64,000 nt of DNA from Nymphalis io (GCF_905147045.1 NC_065904.1:4650001-4714000), one strand, 5' to 3'. Shown: positions 23,701 through 33,900, counted from the first letter of the stretch. Made by a program: numbers and translations. The notes: a model not told the origin generated them from the letters alone.

Positions 23701-26700
23701 TGCGACATTTTACGAGTTAGATACGAAGTGAGTTCCGTCACAACAAGAACTCCTTTTATTGCGATGATACTAGAAGATTAATAAATCAAATACGGTATTT
23801 CTGAACAAGTCTTATATTTAAATATTAGTGGTATTTACCAAAAATACAAGTACCTGTAAAACAAAGATAAATAATTTTTATATTGATAAAACAAAAAATT
23901 TTAACATCTTAATACACCTTATATTTTTAATTTAATTATTTATTCGTAATCGTTTGACATGATCAATGTAGTCAAGTTATGATTATATATCTTTAAAAAT
24001 AATTGTCTGTATATATGTGTATTGATCGAAGCATAGAACAAAACAATAGATCTGTTCATCGTTATTCAGTGTGATCGCTCAGGTATGGCAGTAGTTTTAT
24101 AGATAATTTGTTTTCGCTTGACTTGAACTACGTTTACCCTTATACTGTTTGACTTGAGACGATTTATTAAAATTTCAAGTGAAACACGAGAGACAAACAT
24201 TTTTTTTCGACGTTATATTATTTCATAAGCTTTTTTGTTGCTAACCATACTTTTGTTAATCAGGTCGCGAGCACACGCAACGACTCTTGAATTTATTTAC
24301 TAACATTAAATTAGAACGAGCATGTCTTATATTCGAAAAGGTTAACTTTTTTAAATTTCAAACCCAATATTTTTTTTATATATAAACCGGGAAAGCAAAT
24401 GATGGAGTCATCCACCTGATGGTAAGTGGTAGTGGAGTCCAAACGCGTATTATGGTAAATATAAAAATGGATATTATGCTGGATTTATTAACAGCTCTTT
24501 ATCAATATGTTATTGATTTCATATAAATAACCTTTGAGAGTTTTAAACTTTGAGAGTTTTTAAATCAAAAATACGTTTTACTTTTGCTCAGAGATTCGTT
24601 GTTTGTGAGGAATAAAGAATAATTAATTGGCAATACTCTATCCACCGTGACGTATCGTGTGTTGTATCTTGTACTTGTGATTACACTGGCTCATTTATCT
24701 TTTACGCTGCAACGCTACCTTATATTAATAGATAGAACGAAAAAATTATGCCATAGAAGCAACGAATCTATTACACTGGAAAATGTCACTCTTGTAGTCG
24801 CGTTCATATTTTATAACGAGTTAACTATAAAACATTATACTCCAAATTTTCAACTAACTTCGAGTATATCCCTGGTATGTACTGTTAAACTTAGATATAC
24901 TAGGATGGGCTACCACTGTGTTACAGCCTAGTAACAACTATTATCGCACATACATATCTATACCAATTGTATTAGCGCTTAGTGTCGGCGCGGCTGCGGT
25001 ATCGTCTACGCGAGCCCTTACTGTGTCATTTTTTTTACCGGCCATTGTAAATAGTTACTATCGAATTTGTTCGTCTACCTTCGTGATATAAATACGTTAA
25101 GTAAAACTTACCCCATCGAGCGCCATAAAGCTGGCCAATTCCATGAGCGCTCTTATCCGCTGTCGAGACGTTATTTTGTGGAAGTTGCCATCTATTAGTA
25201 TCACTAACACCAGTCTATTTTCGTTCCGGATACATGTACCGTACTTGGATTGCGGCTTCTCGTCCGATTTCTTCACCTGAAATTTAAGATTGACATTTGT
25301 TCGTTTTATTCTTACTTAATATAAAGGCTGTAAAAGAGTAGAATATTCGGTAAGACCCTTATCACATTCAAAATTTTTGTTTATCATATTTTTATTTACC
25401 TTGTTCTTGATGTAAAAAATCTATTGGAGCGCCTTGAGGATAAGACTGACTCATAAGCCGTGACGGCGAACGGCATGACGCTCTTTTATATTGTCTGGCT
25501 TTATGTGTCAATATGTATTTTTTTACTGTTCTGTCAGCTCACTTTTATGATACAATGACGTAATCACTACAAATGCGTGCATTCATATACATACGTCTAT
25601 AAATATATATTTTCTTTTTAATATAAATGTCATATCAACTAACCTTTTAATATAACATTTTATCTACATATATGTTCTTGTATAATTATATTATACATTT
25701 AAATGAGTATTGTAAACCTTAATACTACTTACTTCAATAGTGAAAGAATCAGTAGCGGTCAAGCCATGCGTGCGACCGTGCGCGATCACAGTGAAGGTAT
25801 GGGCGCCCAGATCTTGCTTCTGAGGCACGCCGCTGATCAAACCGTGCTTTGTATCCACGGCAAGCCAACTGGGCATGTGTATTCCGTCTTCACTTCTAAC
25901 CTAGATATATTAAAAACGATTAAAAATTATTAATTCTACAAAAAATAGCCTACAACGCTTATCTATGTCTCAAATCAAATCAAGTACGCTTTACAATAAA
26001 GCGTTTTTGAATCGTCAATATTATAACTCTAATATCGTTTCGGGAAGCAGCCTTTAGTGAGAAGAAATGTTAAGAAAACTCACTTCGCTGCTTCCCTGCT
26101 ATGATAGACTAAACTCCAGCCTTTCATTGTTTAAGATATTTTAAGTATTATAATATCTGCGCTACTGGTGGTAGCGCTTTGTGCAAGCTCGTCTGGGTAG
26201 GTACCACCCACTCATCCGATATTCTACCGCAAAACAGCAATACTTGATATTGTTGTGTTCCGGTTTGAAGGGTGAGTGAGCCAGTGTAATTACAGGCACA
26301 AGGGACATAAAATCTTAGTTCCCAAGGTTGGTGGCGCATTGGATATGTAAGCGATGGTTGACATTTCTTACAATGCCAATGTCTAAGAGCGTTGGTGACC
26401 ACTTACCATCAGGTGGCCCATATGCTCGTCCGCCTTCCTATTCTATAAAAAAAAAAAAAGGAGGCCCCACTTGTCATAACAAATGCAACAACACAAAATG
26501 TAGGTTTGAACTCAGATAAAAGTAAGCAGTTTGTACCTTTAAGTAAAAAGTAAGATTCACGTGCCATAGAAAAATATTGGTGTGTATATATATAAAGTGT
26601 AAGTGTATGTGGATGTGTGTGTGGATTATGGCCAGAGGTTACTGGATTAATGTTATTCGAAGTACTTAAGAGATTTTTTTTTTAAATAATAATTAATTTA

Positions 26701-29429
26701 TACAAGTAACAGAGACTCAATTATAAAATTACAATATCAAACGGTTTTATGTTAACATAAATAATAAAAGAAATATAAACAGAGAAATAAACATTAGCTA
26801 ATGGATTAATCTACTACCCATACTACTTACTACTACTACAGTACTGCTTCAGGCGAAACTTTACAGCAGGCGTTTTATAACTGTACAATATAGATAGCTA
26901 TCACGTTTACGATTTTAATGTAGAGCACATGAATATTAAACATTCAGTTAATTTATCTATCTCATTGATTAATTACTATTTTTTCGAAATATTACATTAA
27001 TATCAAAACGACCGTAAGAACTTAATTTTTTTATTGCGTTAGAAAAGTGTTCGTTAACATTGTGAACGCTTATCTGTCTGTTCTGATGATTTATAGCGGA
27101 TTTTGATAATGTCTCTAGACAGAACATATTAATTTGGCACTGTACCATGAATAAAAACGTTACATTTTTAAGATATAGTATATTATTCAATGTTTATGGA
27201 TGTAGATGGTATATATGGTCGTCGACATTTAACGCTACATGCTTTAATTCAGTATTATTTATGGATAAATTCATTATCATTATAAAATATATACATATAA
27301 AAATATAATAAATTCACTTGTTGCTGTGGTTAACGGTATATGTGGTTTTTTTTCATAAGTTTAGTTACAATAGTGCAGGTTTCCTCACGATGTTTTCCTT
27401 CACCGTCAAGCATGAGATGAATTATATACACAAATTAAGCACATGAAATTAAAGTGGTGCTAGCCTGGGTTTGAACCACCGATCATCGGTAAAGATCTAA
27501 ACAGAAGAGAGAGAGAGAGATAGCCCAGGCTCTGCATTTCTAATTTCACCGAAATTCTGCCACATGTTTATTCCACCAACCCGCATTGGAGCCGCGTGGT
27601 GGAATAAGCTCCAAACCTTCTACTCAAGAAAGGAGAGGAGGCCTTAGCCCAGCAGTGGGACATTAACAGGCTGTTAATTTATTTTTATTTCACTAGTCAA
27701 GGTGCGATTCTTAAATACATTTCATTTTTTATTTGTTACATGCCTGTTGTGTTCTCTAAATAATAATAATAATAATAATATCAGGACATTTTTCACACAC
27801 GGCCATCTGATCCCAAATTAAGCTTGTACAAAGCTTGTACTATGGAAACCAGACAACTGATAAACTACATATACTACTTTTCTTTTGTAAATACATACTT
27901 ATATAGATTATACCCAGACTCAAGACAAACAGACATGTTCATGCACACAAATGTCTGTCCTGGGTGGGAATCGATCCCACAACCTTTGGCGTGAAAGGCA
28001 AGTATCTATCAACCACGCCAAATATATAAGAACACTTATATATTTGTTTTTACTTGTTACTTTGCCATACAGGATTTAGAACTTTTAATGTAGCTGACTA
28101 TGTATTTAATTTGAGAAAAATTGTAACTACTGAGTTTCATTATATCTCTTTTTTTGTAATAAAAGTAAAGAGTTTTCATTTTGTGCAATTACCTGGTTAA
28201 TTAAAAAAGCTCTCTTCATTATAATTCTGTCCATGTAATAGTAAAATAATTTTTAAAATTTCGTATTTTATTCCATTCTGTTAAAACAATATTTTAACAT
28301 TAAACCTGTATTACTTTTGAGAACGTTTTAAAAAATAAACTCCATATTCTGGTGTAAAAATACCCATTCGTCTGACTTCGTAGAAATACCTCATATAGTA
28401 TTCCAATGAACTCTAATAAGCTTTTATGTTAATTACAATAAACTTTTATGTACTTTTTCTTTAAGACTTAGTAAACATGAGATTTATGTGTTAAAAGTCC
28501 GATGGTTGATGCCATATATAACATATGTATACCAAATATCTATTTTTGGTCCAAATGATTTGAGAATTATGTTGAGTTGCTTTTTATTAATTTACTTTTC
28601 TTCGTGTTATAGAAAAATCGTTTGTTTGATTATATTTATAAGCAGGTTTATTTTTTTGTTATTGGTGGTCTCATTTTTGGATGTCTGTTTCTGTGTTGGT
28701 ATATCTTTACTTTTCGAAAACTTTCCAAGAGGTTTTTTTCTTACTATGACTGACTATTTTTTGAAGATGGGGAATCTTATCCTTCTTACTTAGTTTGGTA
28801 TTTTTTAGTTTAGTTAATTTGAATATCATTATTTTTTTATATTCCTACTTTTTATAAATAATATAAAAGGTAACCAAATGAAAAATAATAGAGTAAGTTC
28901 CATAAAAAAAGCTCGAAGAGACAAGGACAAAAATAGCTACGAGAAAAGGTTAATGTCTGATTGGAAAAGAATATAGGTACCTTATATGCTAACACGTCCC
29001 CAGAAAAGGCCTGTTTAGGGATTTCCATTCTGAATAGGTGTCCCACGTAGGCCGATGTATCAGGAACACCCCATAACCTTCTTAGGCCATTTTTTGCTAT
29101 CTCTGAATGATTGGCTGTCAACTCCACCTGAAAAATGTATGCATTTAGTTCGTAGTATATTAACCATCCTTACGGGTTCAAGGTAATAATAAAATATAAT
29201 TTATATTCGAGACATTATTTCATCGTTTTGTTTGCAGTTTTAAATTAATTCAAGACAATAGCGATGCTATCATTGTTTTCATTGTTTGCAAAATTTGATA
29301 CGAAAAATTACTTAGAATTCGTACCTGAAATTCTTCGTTGTTGTCGAAGGCGAAGTCGTCATCGTGCCTGCTAAGGGCTAGTGGACACAGAAGCAGCAGC
29401 GCACACGCGACATAATGCGAGTATTCCAT
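12418..29429 (-). CDS. Dg: Dystroglycan, 18 coding exons, complete (1214 aa)
   Basis: Dystroglycan links laminin and other matrix proteins to dystrophin and the actin cytoskeleton. Eighteen coding exons join without a phase error: 29325-29429, 28981-29127, 25733-25900, 25112-25276, 22819-22938, 22372-22527, 21058-21189, 18499-18780, 17756-17920, 17101-17376, 16459-16601, 16082-16222, 15522-15873, 14904-15125, 14580-14750, 14222-14460, 13245-13618, 12418-12704. Order of parts: signal peptide; N-terminal cadherin-like plus S6-like alpha domain; furin-type RLKR (283-286); acidic cassette; Pro/Thr-rich mucin region (about 332-572); two further cadherin-like modules, with SEA-like parts; a Cys pair (about 1005 and 1054); transmembrane helix (about 1089-1114); RRRRTGK stop-transfer; cytoplasmic tail with the conserved KGIPVIFQDEL and the terminal YRKPPPYVPP dystrophin/WW ligand. 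Length is close to the long Drosophila Dg form. Exons 2-10 are all phase 0 at both ends. Confidence 0.96.
13245..13618 (-). CDS. Dg: Dg exon 17 (beta ectodomain and transmembrane helix)
   Basis: 374 nt, phase 2 start, phase 1 end. WYNTSLPMDRCPKREIEELR holds a sequon and the first conserved Cys; LIPLGLC holds the second, likely disulfide partner. The helix FVIPAIVIVCMIVVAGIIAC (about residues 1089-1114) is followed by RRRRTGK. Donor ACCG|GTAAGA. Confidence 0.96.
13908..14181 (-). mobile_element. Family B tRNA SINE with head deletion
   Basis: Reverse orientation: CAGCCTGTAATTATCCCACT at the left, GTGCCATCTCGGCTT at the right. Part of the tRNA head is lost (GATCAGCCACTG where other copies have GATCATCGGTTAAGATTCAC and more). 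Between Dg exons 16 and 17. Confidence 0.88.
14222..14460 (-). CDS. Dg: Dg exon 16 (SEA-like, around the alpha/beta boundary)
   Basis: 239 nt, phase 0 start, phase 2 end. Contains VEFQMTMDPSPNLVDSATNK then VEKLAALFGQKETDNIRIQS. Precedes the beta-subunit ectodomain. Acceptor ATTTCAG|ATCGCG, donor TTTG|GTAATT. Confidence 0.93.
14580..14750 (-). CDS. Dg: Dg exon 15 (cadherin-like module)
   Basis: 57 codons, phase 0 to 0. DTFFDPEDGGTRNLQLSLRF then THWLQFDARNQEFYGLPTSN: the FxDxEDGxTRxLxL and WLQFDxxNQEFYGLP signature is strongly conserved in all dystroglycans. Donor CAGCTG|GTAAG. Confidence 0.97.
14904..15125 (-). CDS. Dg: Dg exon 14 (very GC-rich; third cadherin-like module begins)
   Basis: 74 codons, phase 0 to 0. 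An Ala/Gly/Arg/Pro-rich low-complexity part (GAGRCAAARGPARAPDTYPP) leads into VTRNQVDHLTATVGHLLVYK, the module start. Third positions are almost all G or C, in sharp contrast with the AT-rich neighbours. Acceptor TTCCCAG|ATAATGG, donor GGAG|GTGAGG. Confidence 0.9.
15203..15408 (+). mobile_element. Family A retroelement, 5' truncated, with 9-bp target duplication
   Basis: Starts inside the element (TAACAGCAGTACTTG), ends in poly-A, and is flanked by GTAATGCAA at 15194-15202 and 15409-15417. Lies in the short intron between Dg exons 13 and 14. Confidence 0.9.
15522..15873 (-). CDS. Dg: Dg exon 13 (module end and SEA-like part)
   Basis: 352 nt, phase 2 start, phase 0 end. Contains WNFIVEAQDSEGLLARGPLD, HQFIMQFKLLKQFNNVIDW and LTVLNATQNGDLYEFVWTND, plus CPMDDINRLMK. 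Fits the dystroglycan region between the two cadherin-like repeats. Donor ATGAAG|GTGATT. Confidence 0.94.
16082..16222 (-). CDS. Dg: Dg exon 12 (second cadherin-like module)
   Basis: 141 nt, phase 2 to 2. Product YIIPADLFTDPEEGSNLTFT then WIQFIPSEREVYGL, with an N-glycosylation sequon (NLT). Acceptor CTCTTTAG|ATAT, donor GGATT|GTGAGT. Confidence 0.93.
16459..16601 (-). CDS. Dg: Dg exon 11 (start of the second cadherin-like module)
   Basis: 143 nt, phase 0 start, phase 2 end. Contains PMPVNQPPTLKHHMKKLAIT then AGKAFR, the opening strand of a CADG module. Acceptor GTTACAG|GAGATT, donor TTCAG|GTATGT. Confidence 0.9.
17101..17376 (-). CDS. Dg: Dg exon 10 (Thr-rich mucin exon)
   Basis: 92 codons, phase 0 to 0. 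Almost pure Thr/Ser/Pro over the middle (TTSSTTTSTSTTTETTSTST), a classic O-glycosylated mucin stalk. The acceptor is a NAGNAG pair (TTTCAGCAG|ACC) so one Gln may be optional. The donor AAGCAG|GTCTGT is weak. Confidence 0.88.
17756..17920 (-). CDS. Dg: Dg exon 9 (linker cassette)
   Basis: 55 codons, phase 0 to 0, acceptor TTGTACAG|GATCAC, donor GAACAG|GTACGTG. Product includes KEPIAVNPRLLVEEHSPIVI and ends ITTSTEPEQ. No domain recognised; it sits between two mucin-like exons. Confidence 0.85.
18499..18780 (-). CDS. Dg: Dg exon 8 (Pro/Ser/Thr-rich mucin-like exon)
   Basis: 94 codons, phase 0 to 0. Pro-rich (PPNPPHPHRHHHG, TTTPPPPPPSQPP) with many Ser/Thr, as expected for the O-glycosylated mucin region. 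Both splice sites are weak: the acceptor GGCGCCAG lacks a pyrimidine tract and the donor is GAG|GTTTGT. It is much more GC-rich than its surroundings. Probably alternatively spliced. Confidence 0.82.
20647..20767. repeat. Long (TA)n microsatellite, two blocks
   Basis: TA runs of about 35 and 69 bp (20647-20681 and 20699-20767) split by AACATTACATTTTTTTA. In the large Dg intron 7. Any long open frame here is an artefact of the repeat. Confidence 0.95.
21058..21189 (-). CDS. Dg: Dg exon 7 (Asp/Tyr-rich cassette exon)
   Basis: 44 codons, phase 0 to 0, donor ATC|GTGAGT, acceptor ATTCCAG|TCACCG. 16 of 44 residues are acidic and five are Tyr set among Asp (GDDDADYSGYDVEEDDDY). It could be skipped without frame change. 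Not recognised from vertebrate dystroglycan; likely an insect-specific or alternative exon. Confidence 0.85.
22372..22527 (-). CDS. Dg: Dg exon 6 (alpha N-terminus end, RLKR site)
   Basis: 52 codons, phase 0 to 0. Begins VGCGEKLWSRHKVLVAGLRE and ends PLPRLKRQ. RLKR fits the furin consensus R-X-K/R-R and stands where vertebrate alpha-dystroglycan loses its N-terminal domain. Donor CAG|GTAAAG. Confidence 0.92.
22819..22938 (-). CDS. Dg: Dg exon 5 (alpha N-terminus, basic loop)
   Basis: 40 codons, phase 0 to 0. Product includes SGSGTTKRRKSDATTAIYLN; the KRRKS loop is a second basic, possibly protease-sensitive site. Acceptor TTTAG|GACGAG, donor GAAC|GTAAGT. Confidence 0.9.
24385..24440 (-). repeat. 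Family A fragment, old
   Basis: CCACCTGATGGTAAGTGGTA resembles the 3' part of family A in reverse. In the Dg intron between exons 4 and 5. Confidence 0.55.
25112..25276 (-). CDS. Dg: Dg exon 4 (S6-like part of alpha N-terminus)
   Basis: 55 codons, phase 0 to 0, acceptor AATTTCAG|GTG, donor GGG|GTAAG. RLVLVILIDGNFHKITSRQR then IRALMELASFM resembles the S6-like subdomain in the alpha-dystroglycan N-terminal region. Confidence 0.92.
25733..25900 (-). CDS. Dg: Dg exon 3 (cadherin-like domain)
   Basis: 56 codons, phase 0 to 0, strong donor GAA|GTAAGT. The MPSWLAVDTKHGLISGVPQK then GAHTFTVIAHG pattern (PxWLxxD, G-x-P, ITV strand) is typical of CADG modules. Confidence 0.93.
26042..26096. repeat. 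Imperfect hairpin in Dg intron 2
   Basis: GGGAAGCAGC (26042-26051) pairs with GCTGCTTCCC (26087-26096), and AGTGAG (26056-26061) with CTCACT (26079-26084); 17-nt loop, small internal loop. Confidence 0.85.
26163..26459 (+). repeat. Family A retroelement, full length
   Basis: ACTGGTGGTAGCGCTTTGTG to a poly-A run ending at 26459; a few single-base differences from the copy at 2783. In Dg intron 2. Confidence 0.9.
27378..27676. mobile_element. Family B SINE with inverted 5' half
   Basis: 27378-27503 is the tRNA-head half on the minus strand (CAGGTTTCCTCACGATGTTT to GGTTTGAACCACCGATCATC); 27537-27676 is the 3' half on the plus strand (TCTAATTTCACCGAAATTCT to AACAGGCTGTTA). Each half stops at the same internal point (AACCTGCA | TG). 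A GA-rich stretch joins them. Confidence 0.85.
27765..27782. repeat. (AAT)n run at the edge of a family D copy
   Basis: AATAATAATAATAATAAT directly before the family D sequence. Confidence 0.9.
27785..28022 (-). mobile_element. Family D tRNA-derived element
   Basis: On the minus strand the head reads TTGGCGTGGTTGATAGATAC, with a B box GGGATCGATTCCC, then CACCCAGGACAG. Body shared with 63757-63998 (for example ACGGCCATCTGATCCCAAAT). In Dg intron 2. Not a functional tRNA gene. Confidence 0.85.
28981..29127 (-). CDS. Dg: Dg exon 2 (N-terminal cadherin-like domain begins)
   Basis: 49 codons, phase 0 to 0, acceptor TTTTCAG|GTG, donor AAG|GTACCT. Contains LWGVPDTSAYVGHLFRMEIP, which matches the start of the first dystroglycan-type cadherin-like (CADG) module. 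Confidence 0.9.
29325..29429 (-). CDS. Dg: Dg exon 1 (start codon and signal peptide)
   Basis: ATG at 29429, 35 codons, phase 0, donor TTTCAG|GTACGA. MEYSHYVACALLLLCPLALS is a typical signal peptide (hydrophobic core ACALLLLCPLAL, small residues before the likely cut), followed by an acidic RHDDDFAFDNNEEFQ. A possible 5' UTR acceptor (CCAACAG) lies at about 29493, suggesting upstream non-coding exons. Confidence 0.9.
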
Positions 29430-29730
29430 CTCGAAGGTAAACAACCAACAGCGACTCCGTAGGTCGCGTCGCCCTCATAAAATCATCATGATTATCTGTT
29501 GGCAAACGAAACAAAAATAAACATAAGTCTAGTCTAACACATTCGTTACAAAACGCACATTAATTTATATATTAAAATTCTTTGTTTAACTCTAAATAAA
29601 AACATATTTTTTAAATATGCCTACAAATTGCTTTGTAATAAATAAGCTAGCAAAGAGTGGGGCGGCCCAGCGGAAACGAGTGAGATACTGTTACACAGTT
29701 AAAGGCGCGTGCTGGCGCATAATGATCGTA
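29430..29730 (-). promoter_or_regulatory. Dg 5' flank, possible 5' UTR and promoter
   Basis: Directly upstream of the Dg start codon. A possible acceptor GCCAACAG lies at about 29493 and a GC-richer island at 29655-29730 (GCGCCAGCACGCGCCTTTAA on the minus strand) stands out of AT-rich DNA. No clear TATA box. Weak evidence. Confidence 0.35.
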
Positions 29731-30435
29731 CACAAATAGAATGAGCTTTTGTACGGATCCCGCCTTCCTTTAGCATGCTGTCGCGAAACCACTTCAGGGA
29801 ATACTTTATGCGTTCCCTTAACACTAATACTGGCTTTGCCTACTTTATATTCAAGTAGGTTTAACAAACAACAATTCCCGTTTTATTTCTTTAGCATAAT
29901 TAGACAAATTAGGAATCTTAGCAAACGTTTAATAGACGATGAATCTCGTAAATTCAAAGTGTAATTCCACTTCAATTATACTCGAGACGATTTCGTCGAC
30001 TACGGAGGAAAAATAAATTTCCTTTAATAAGACGTTCAACGATAATATTATTTTTATATCCATTTGGAGTATTTTATTTTTTTAAATATAATTGCTTGTT
30101 ATGTATTAAGTTTGATCTGGTAGCTTTTTAAAAAAATCGGTTTTACATTAATTAAAAAAAGAATATTTTATTATCGACCCATTATTTCCTATTCTGAAAT
30201 GAATGAATAAAACAAGTTGCTGTTTTCTTCGGCACAATGAGTACCCTTGGACACAAGTAATGTAGGATGTAACTTCATTACATCAATCGCTGTTATCTGC
30301 TAATGTTACTTAAGCAATTTCTCAAAAGCAGTAACAAGGCTCATTCATGACGTAATAGTTTAACTATTTCGTCCTGTTTACGAAGATTGCGAAGTGAGCT
30401 TTAAGTGCTTACATTACTACAGGAATAGACTCGTA

Positions 30436-30734
30436 TTTTTTTTTTTTTTTTATAGAATAGGAAGGCGGACGAGCATATGGGCCACCTGATGGTAAGTGGT
30501 CACCAACGCTCTTAGACATTGGCATTGTAAGAAATGTCAACCATCGCTTACATATCCAATGCGCCACCAACCTTGGGAACTAAGATTTTATGTCCCTTGT
30601 GCCTGTAATTACACTGGCTCACTCACCCTTCAAACCGGAACACAACAATATCAAGTATTGCTGTTTTGCGGTAGAATATCTGATGAGTGGGTGGTACCTA
30701 CCCAGACGAGCTTGCACAAAGCTCTACCACCAGT
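30436..30734 (-). repeat. Family A retroelement, full length, reverse
   Basis: Poly-T at 30436-30451, then ATAGAATAGGAAGGCGGACG, ending GCTCTACCACCAGT. Nearly identical to the copies at 2783 and 62718. Confidence 0.9.
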
Positions 30735-30825
30735 AAATTGATGACTATTCAAGTATTTATGTATTTCAAGTGACATGGTTTGAAAATCAGGAACACCTTA
30801 TAAAACTATATTCATGGGCAATATG

Positions 30826-30972
30826 ATAGTAAGTTGTCTGTCTGTTGATTTTGATAAAATTTGGTATGAAGCAAGCTTGAACCCCAAGGACGGATATAGA
30901 CCGTAGACTGCTATTTTTCAGTTACTCGCATCCCTTCGTCTAACACGCGGGCGAAGCCGCGGCCGATTAGTA
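30826..30972 (+). repeat. Old dispersed repeat, related to 632-835
   Basis: TTGATTTTGATAAAATTTGG then TATGAAGCAAGCTTGAACCC and the end GCGGGCGAAGCCGCGG. Confidence 0.6.
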
Positions 30973-33900
30973 GTATATTATATAAACATTGAAATTCAAA
31001 ATAAAAAGCATTCAATGTGCTTCTAAGCATGGGAGTTAAAGCGTAATGTCTTTGTGCTTGTAATTACCTTTAAACTAAAGCACAGAAACTCAAATTATTG
31101 CTGTAAGGCGATAGAATATGAGGTGACTATTTACTTTAGTTAATCTATGTCACGTCATTTTGGTACTAACAAAACAATTGTATTCATAGCAGTTAAATAA
31201 TAATGTAATGAAATCGTTTTTAGAATCATCTTATTCAAAGTGACATTTAATAAAATTGGTTGTTACAAGGTAATAAAATATCCTTGTTTTTGATGGTGTG
31301 GTTACGTTGGAGCTACATTCCCTTCACCCCTTGGACGGGGCCGAGGGGTAAGTACAATGGGTCGACACCCCTGGCAAAATCTCTGCCAAATTCAGACATG
31401 TATTTATACAGATGGTTCTATCAACGGATTACAGTTAGGGGACAGCGTTCGTACAATCACTTAGTTGAAGATAAATTAAAAAACGAAGTAGCTATTTTAT
31501 TTGACTTGAAAGGAAGAAAAATGAGGATTATGACTTTAACAGTATATGTATGTACATATGTGTGATTATATGTTACCCAGTTGACCTTAAGTTAATTTTG
31601 AAGGCTATTTGATGTCAGATTAAATACAAGATAAATTAAGTTTCTGTGTATCTGCTTATAACTTGACAAAAAATTTAAAATATTATTTGATATTATTTTA
31701 CATAAGTAATCAGATTTCTAAACGTTAAAAGAATATATTAATTTTAGAGTATATATATATGATAAAAATTATAATCAGGTAAGAGGGTATAACATATTTT
31801 TTTAAGACAAGGAAGAAGAGCAAAAGGCAAGGATTTGTTCAAATGATACAAATAACCTTCGTCATAAAAACGAAATAACCTCGATCGCAACAATAATATA
31901 TATTTTTTAGGAATTTATCATAAATATTCGAAACGGCCGAGGAAAAATATGAAGACTACCATCATTTAGAAAATGAGATTGCTTATAATAGAGTTAACGG
32001 TCAAATGAGGTCATATGGACCCTTTATAAAAGAAAATCTTTTGAAATCTCTCGTGAATGTATGTTAATATAATCAATAGCTTCAGTGAAGATCAATAGGT
32101 TCATATATAGTATATGAAAAGCTGCTTCTATTGTAACATATATAGAGTTTGAAAGAAATTAAACTTAAACATTGAGTTTTTTTCCTTTTGACGCCATTAG
32201 AGTCAATATTTGTCTACTATATTGTTACATTTTATTAAAAAAGGAAATGCTAAAGCCAATTTAATGGAAGCTTAAACAAACTATTGTTCAGACATTACTC
32301 GCCGGATGCATTTATTATGATATGCGAGACGAAAGATATATATACATATACATAGATCTACAAACATATACAATGGAAATTGAGACTAAGCTGATTTATC
32401 AAAATATTACAATAACTTAGAATGTCACGATACTTTTCCATCCGTGTGATATATTTAGTATGATTCCGAAATAACCCAATAACCATTATGGTACAGTGAA
32501 GGCAAAATTCCAAGCTGTATATTTAGGTCAGTTGGCAATCAGACTCGTCATAATCTGAATAATTCGCCTATCGCTTAATATAACCTTCGAGGTGAGTTTA
32601 ACTTTATTTTGCCTTATTCCCTATTGGTATGGCCGGTGAGGTTTATATATAAGGGCTCAGCTTATTCACAACGAAGGTTAACAAATTGTTGGGATTAATT
32701 TAATATGCCTTTAAATTTACTTATGAATGTTAATTTTTTTTCAAGTATATTTATTCAATACAGAAGCATTATATATACTTATTGATACATAATATATTGA
32801 ACACCTGGACATGACAAGTTCTGGCAAAAGTAACTCGGGCGTTTAATCTATTATTTTTAATAATAATGACATTTACAATACTTAATATATATTTTCATTC
32901 CTAAGGTGTGCTGTCGGCTGTAAACGGACTAATAGTTAAATAATCAGATAAGCCAGTAGCGCTACTAAACTAAATAAATTATTTAGGAAAGTATATATTT
33001 TAACGTACAAAGGTGCCCTTTTAGCATTTCTCACTTTGCGAAAGAGGATTGCCAGAATCTTTAGTAAATGGAACTACAGCGGGCGCCATTGAACGCTCCA
33101 CAAAATCCGCTCTCGTATTCCGAGATTGAGGGCAACATTACGAAAGTTCACGAAAAAAGGATAGCATCGAGATAAAAATTGCAACTACAATATTATACAA
33201 ATATTACTATAAGGCCTCTATAGCAAAGAGGTTTTACCATTTATATGTAAATATATTATTACTTGAGGACCTAGATTAGATAATAAAGAAAAAAAATGGT
33301 AGACAATAATAACAAACGAATATTTGTTATAAATTTATTTCAATTTGGTATCGATCCACGCTAAAATATAATCATAGTAATGTTTTTAAACAATTCGATT
33401 TCGACAAAGGAAATCACGTGCTGCTATTTACTGACACTGCTTCACTATGACATTAACAGTTCCCCGTATTGAGGTACTAAAAATATACCTACGTGTGACT
33501 TATGGGCTCTCGTCTCGACCAATAACCATTGACAGAAGACCTCCCACACTGGCATTAGATGTATTTTAAAAGGGGAGTAAGGGCATTGTTCCTTTTGTAG
33601 GGTGCGAGAGACCGGCCGATGCAGGTGATGTGAGAAAAATAACAATACCTTAAAGGTCAGGCTATATCGGTTTTAAGTATGTCGTAGGAAGGTCGTTATT
33701 GATGAAAGCAGATGTTAAAAGTTTATAAAGTTTTATGTGCCTATTGTTAAATCGAATATGTTATAAGTTTTTTTTTAAAAAACAATAATAATAACTAGTT
33801 AAGGATAACAATAGCTTTGTAATATTTTGATGAGTTAAATATGTAGAAAGTAACCCCTCCAGACACTTATTTTCAAAAGAAAATAATAATTCAATTATTA

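Noticed and set aside
24647..24931. 94-codon plus-strand frame with hydrophobic start
   Set aside because: No proper ATG at the start, AT-rich codons, lies in a Dg intron, no domain.
28488..28793. 101-codon hydrophobic frame
   Set aside because: T-rich intronic DNA gives Phe/Leu/Ile by chance; no ATG at the proposed start and no family resemblance.
31260..31565. 101-codon plus-strand frame with a possible GTAAGT donor
   Set aside because: No convincing acceptor, no domain, odd composition change after 31400.
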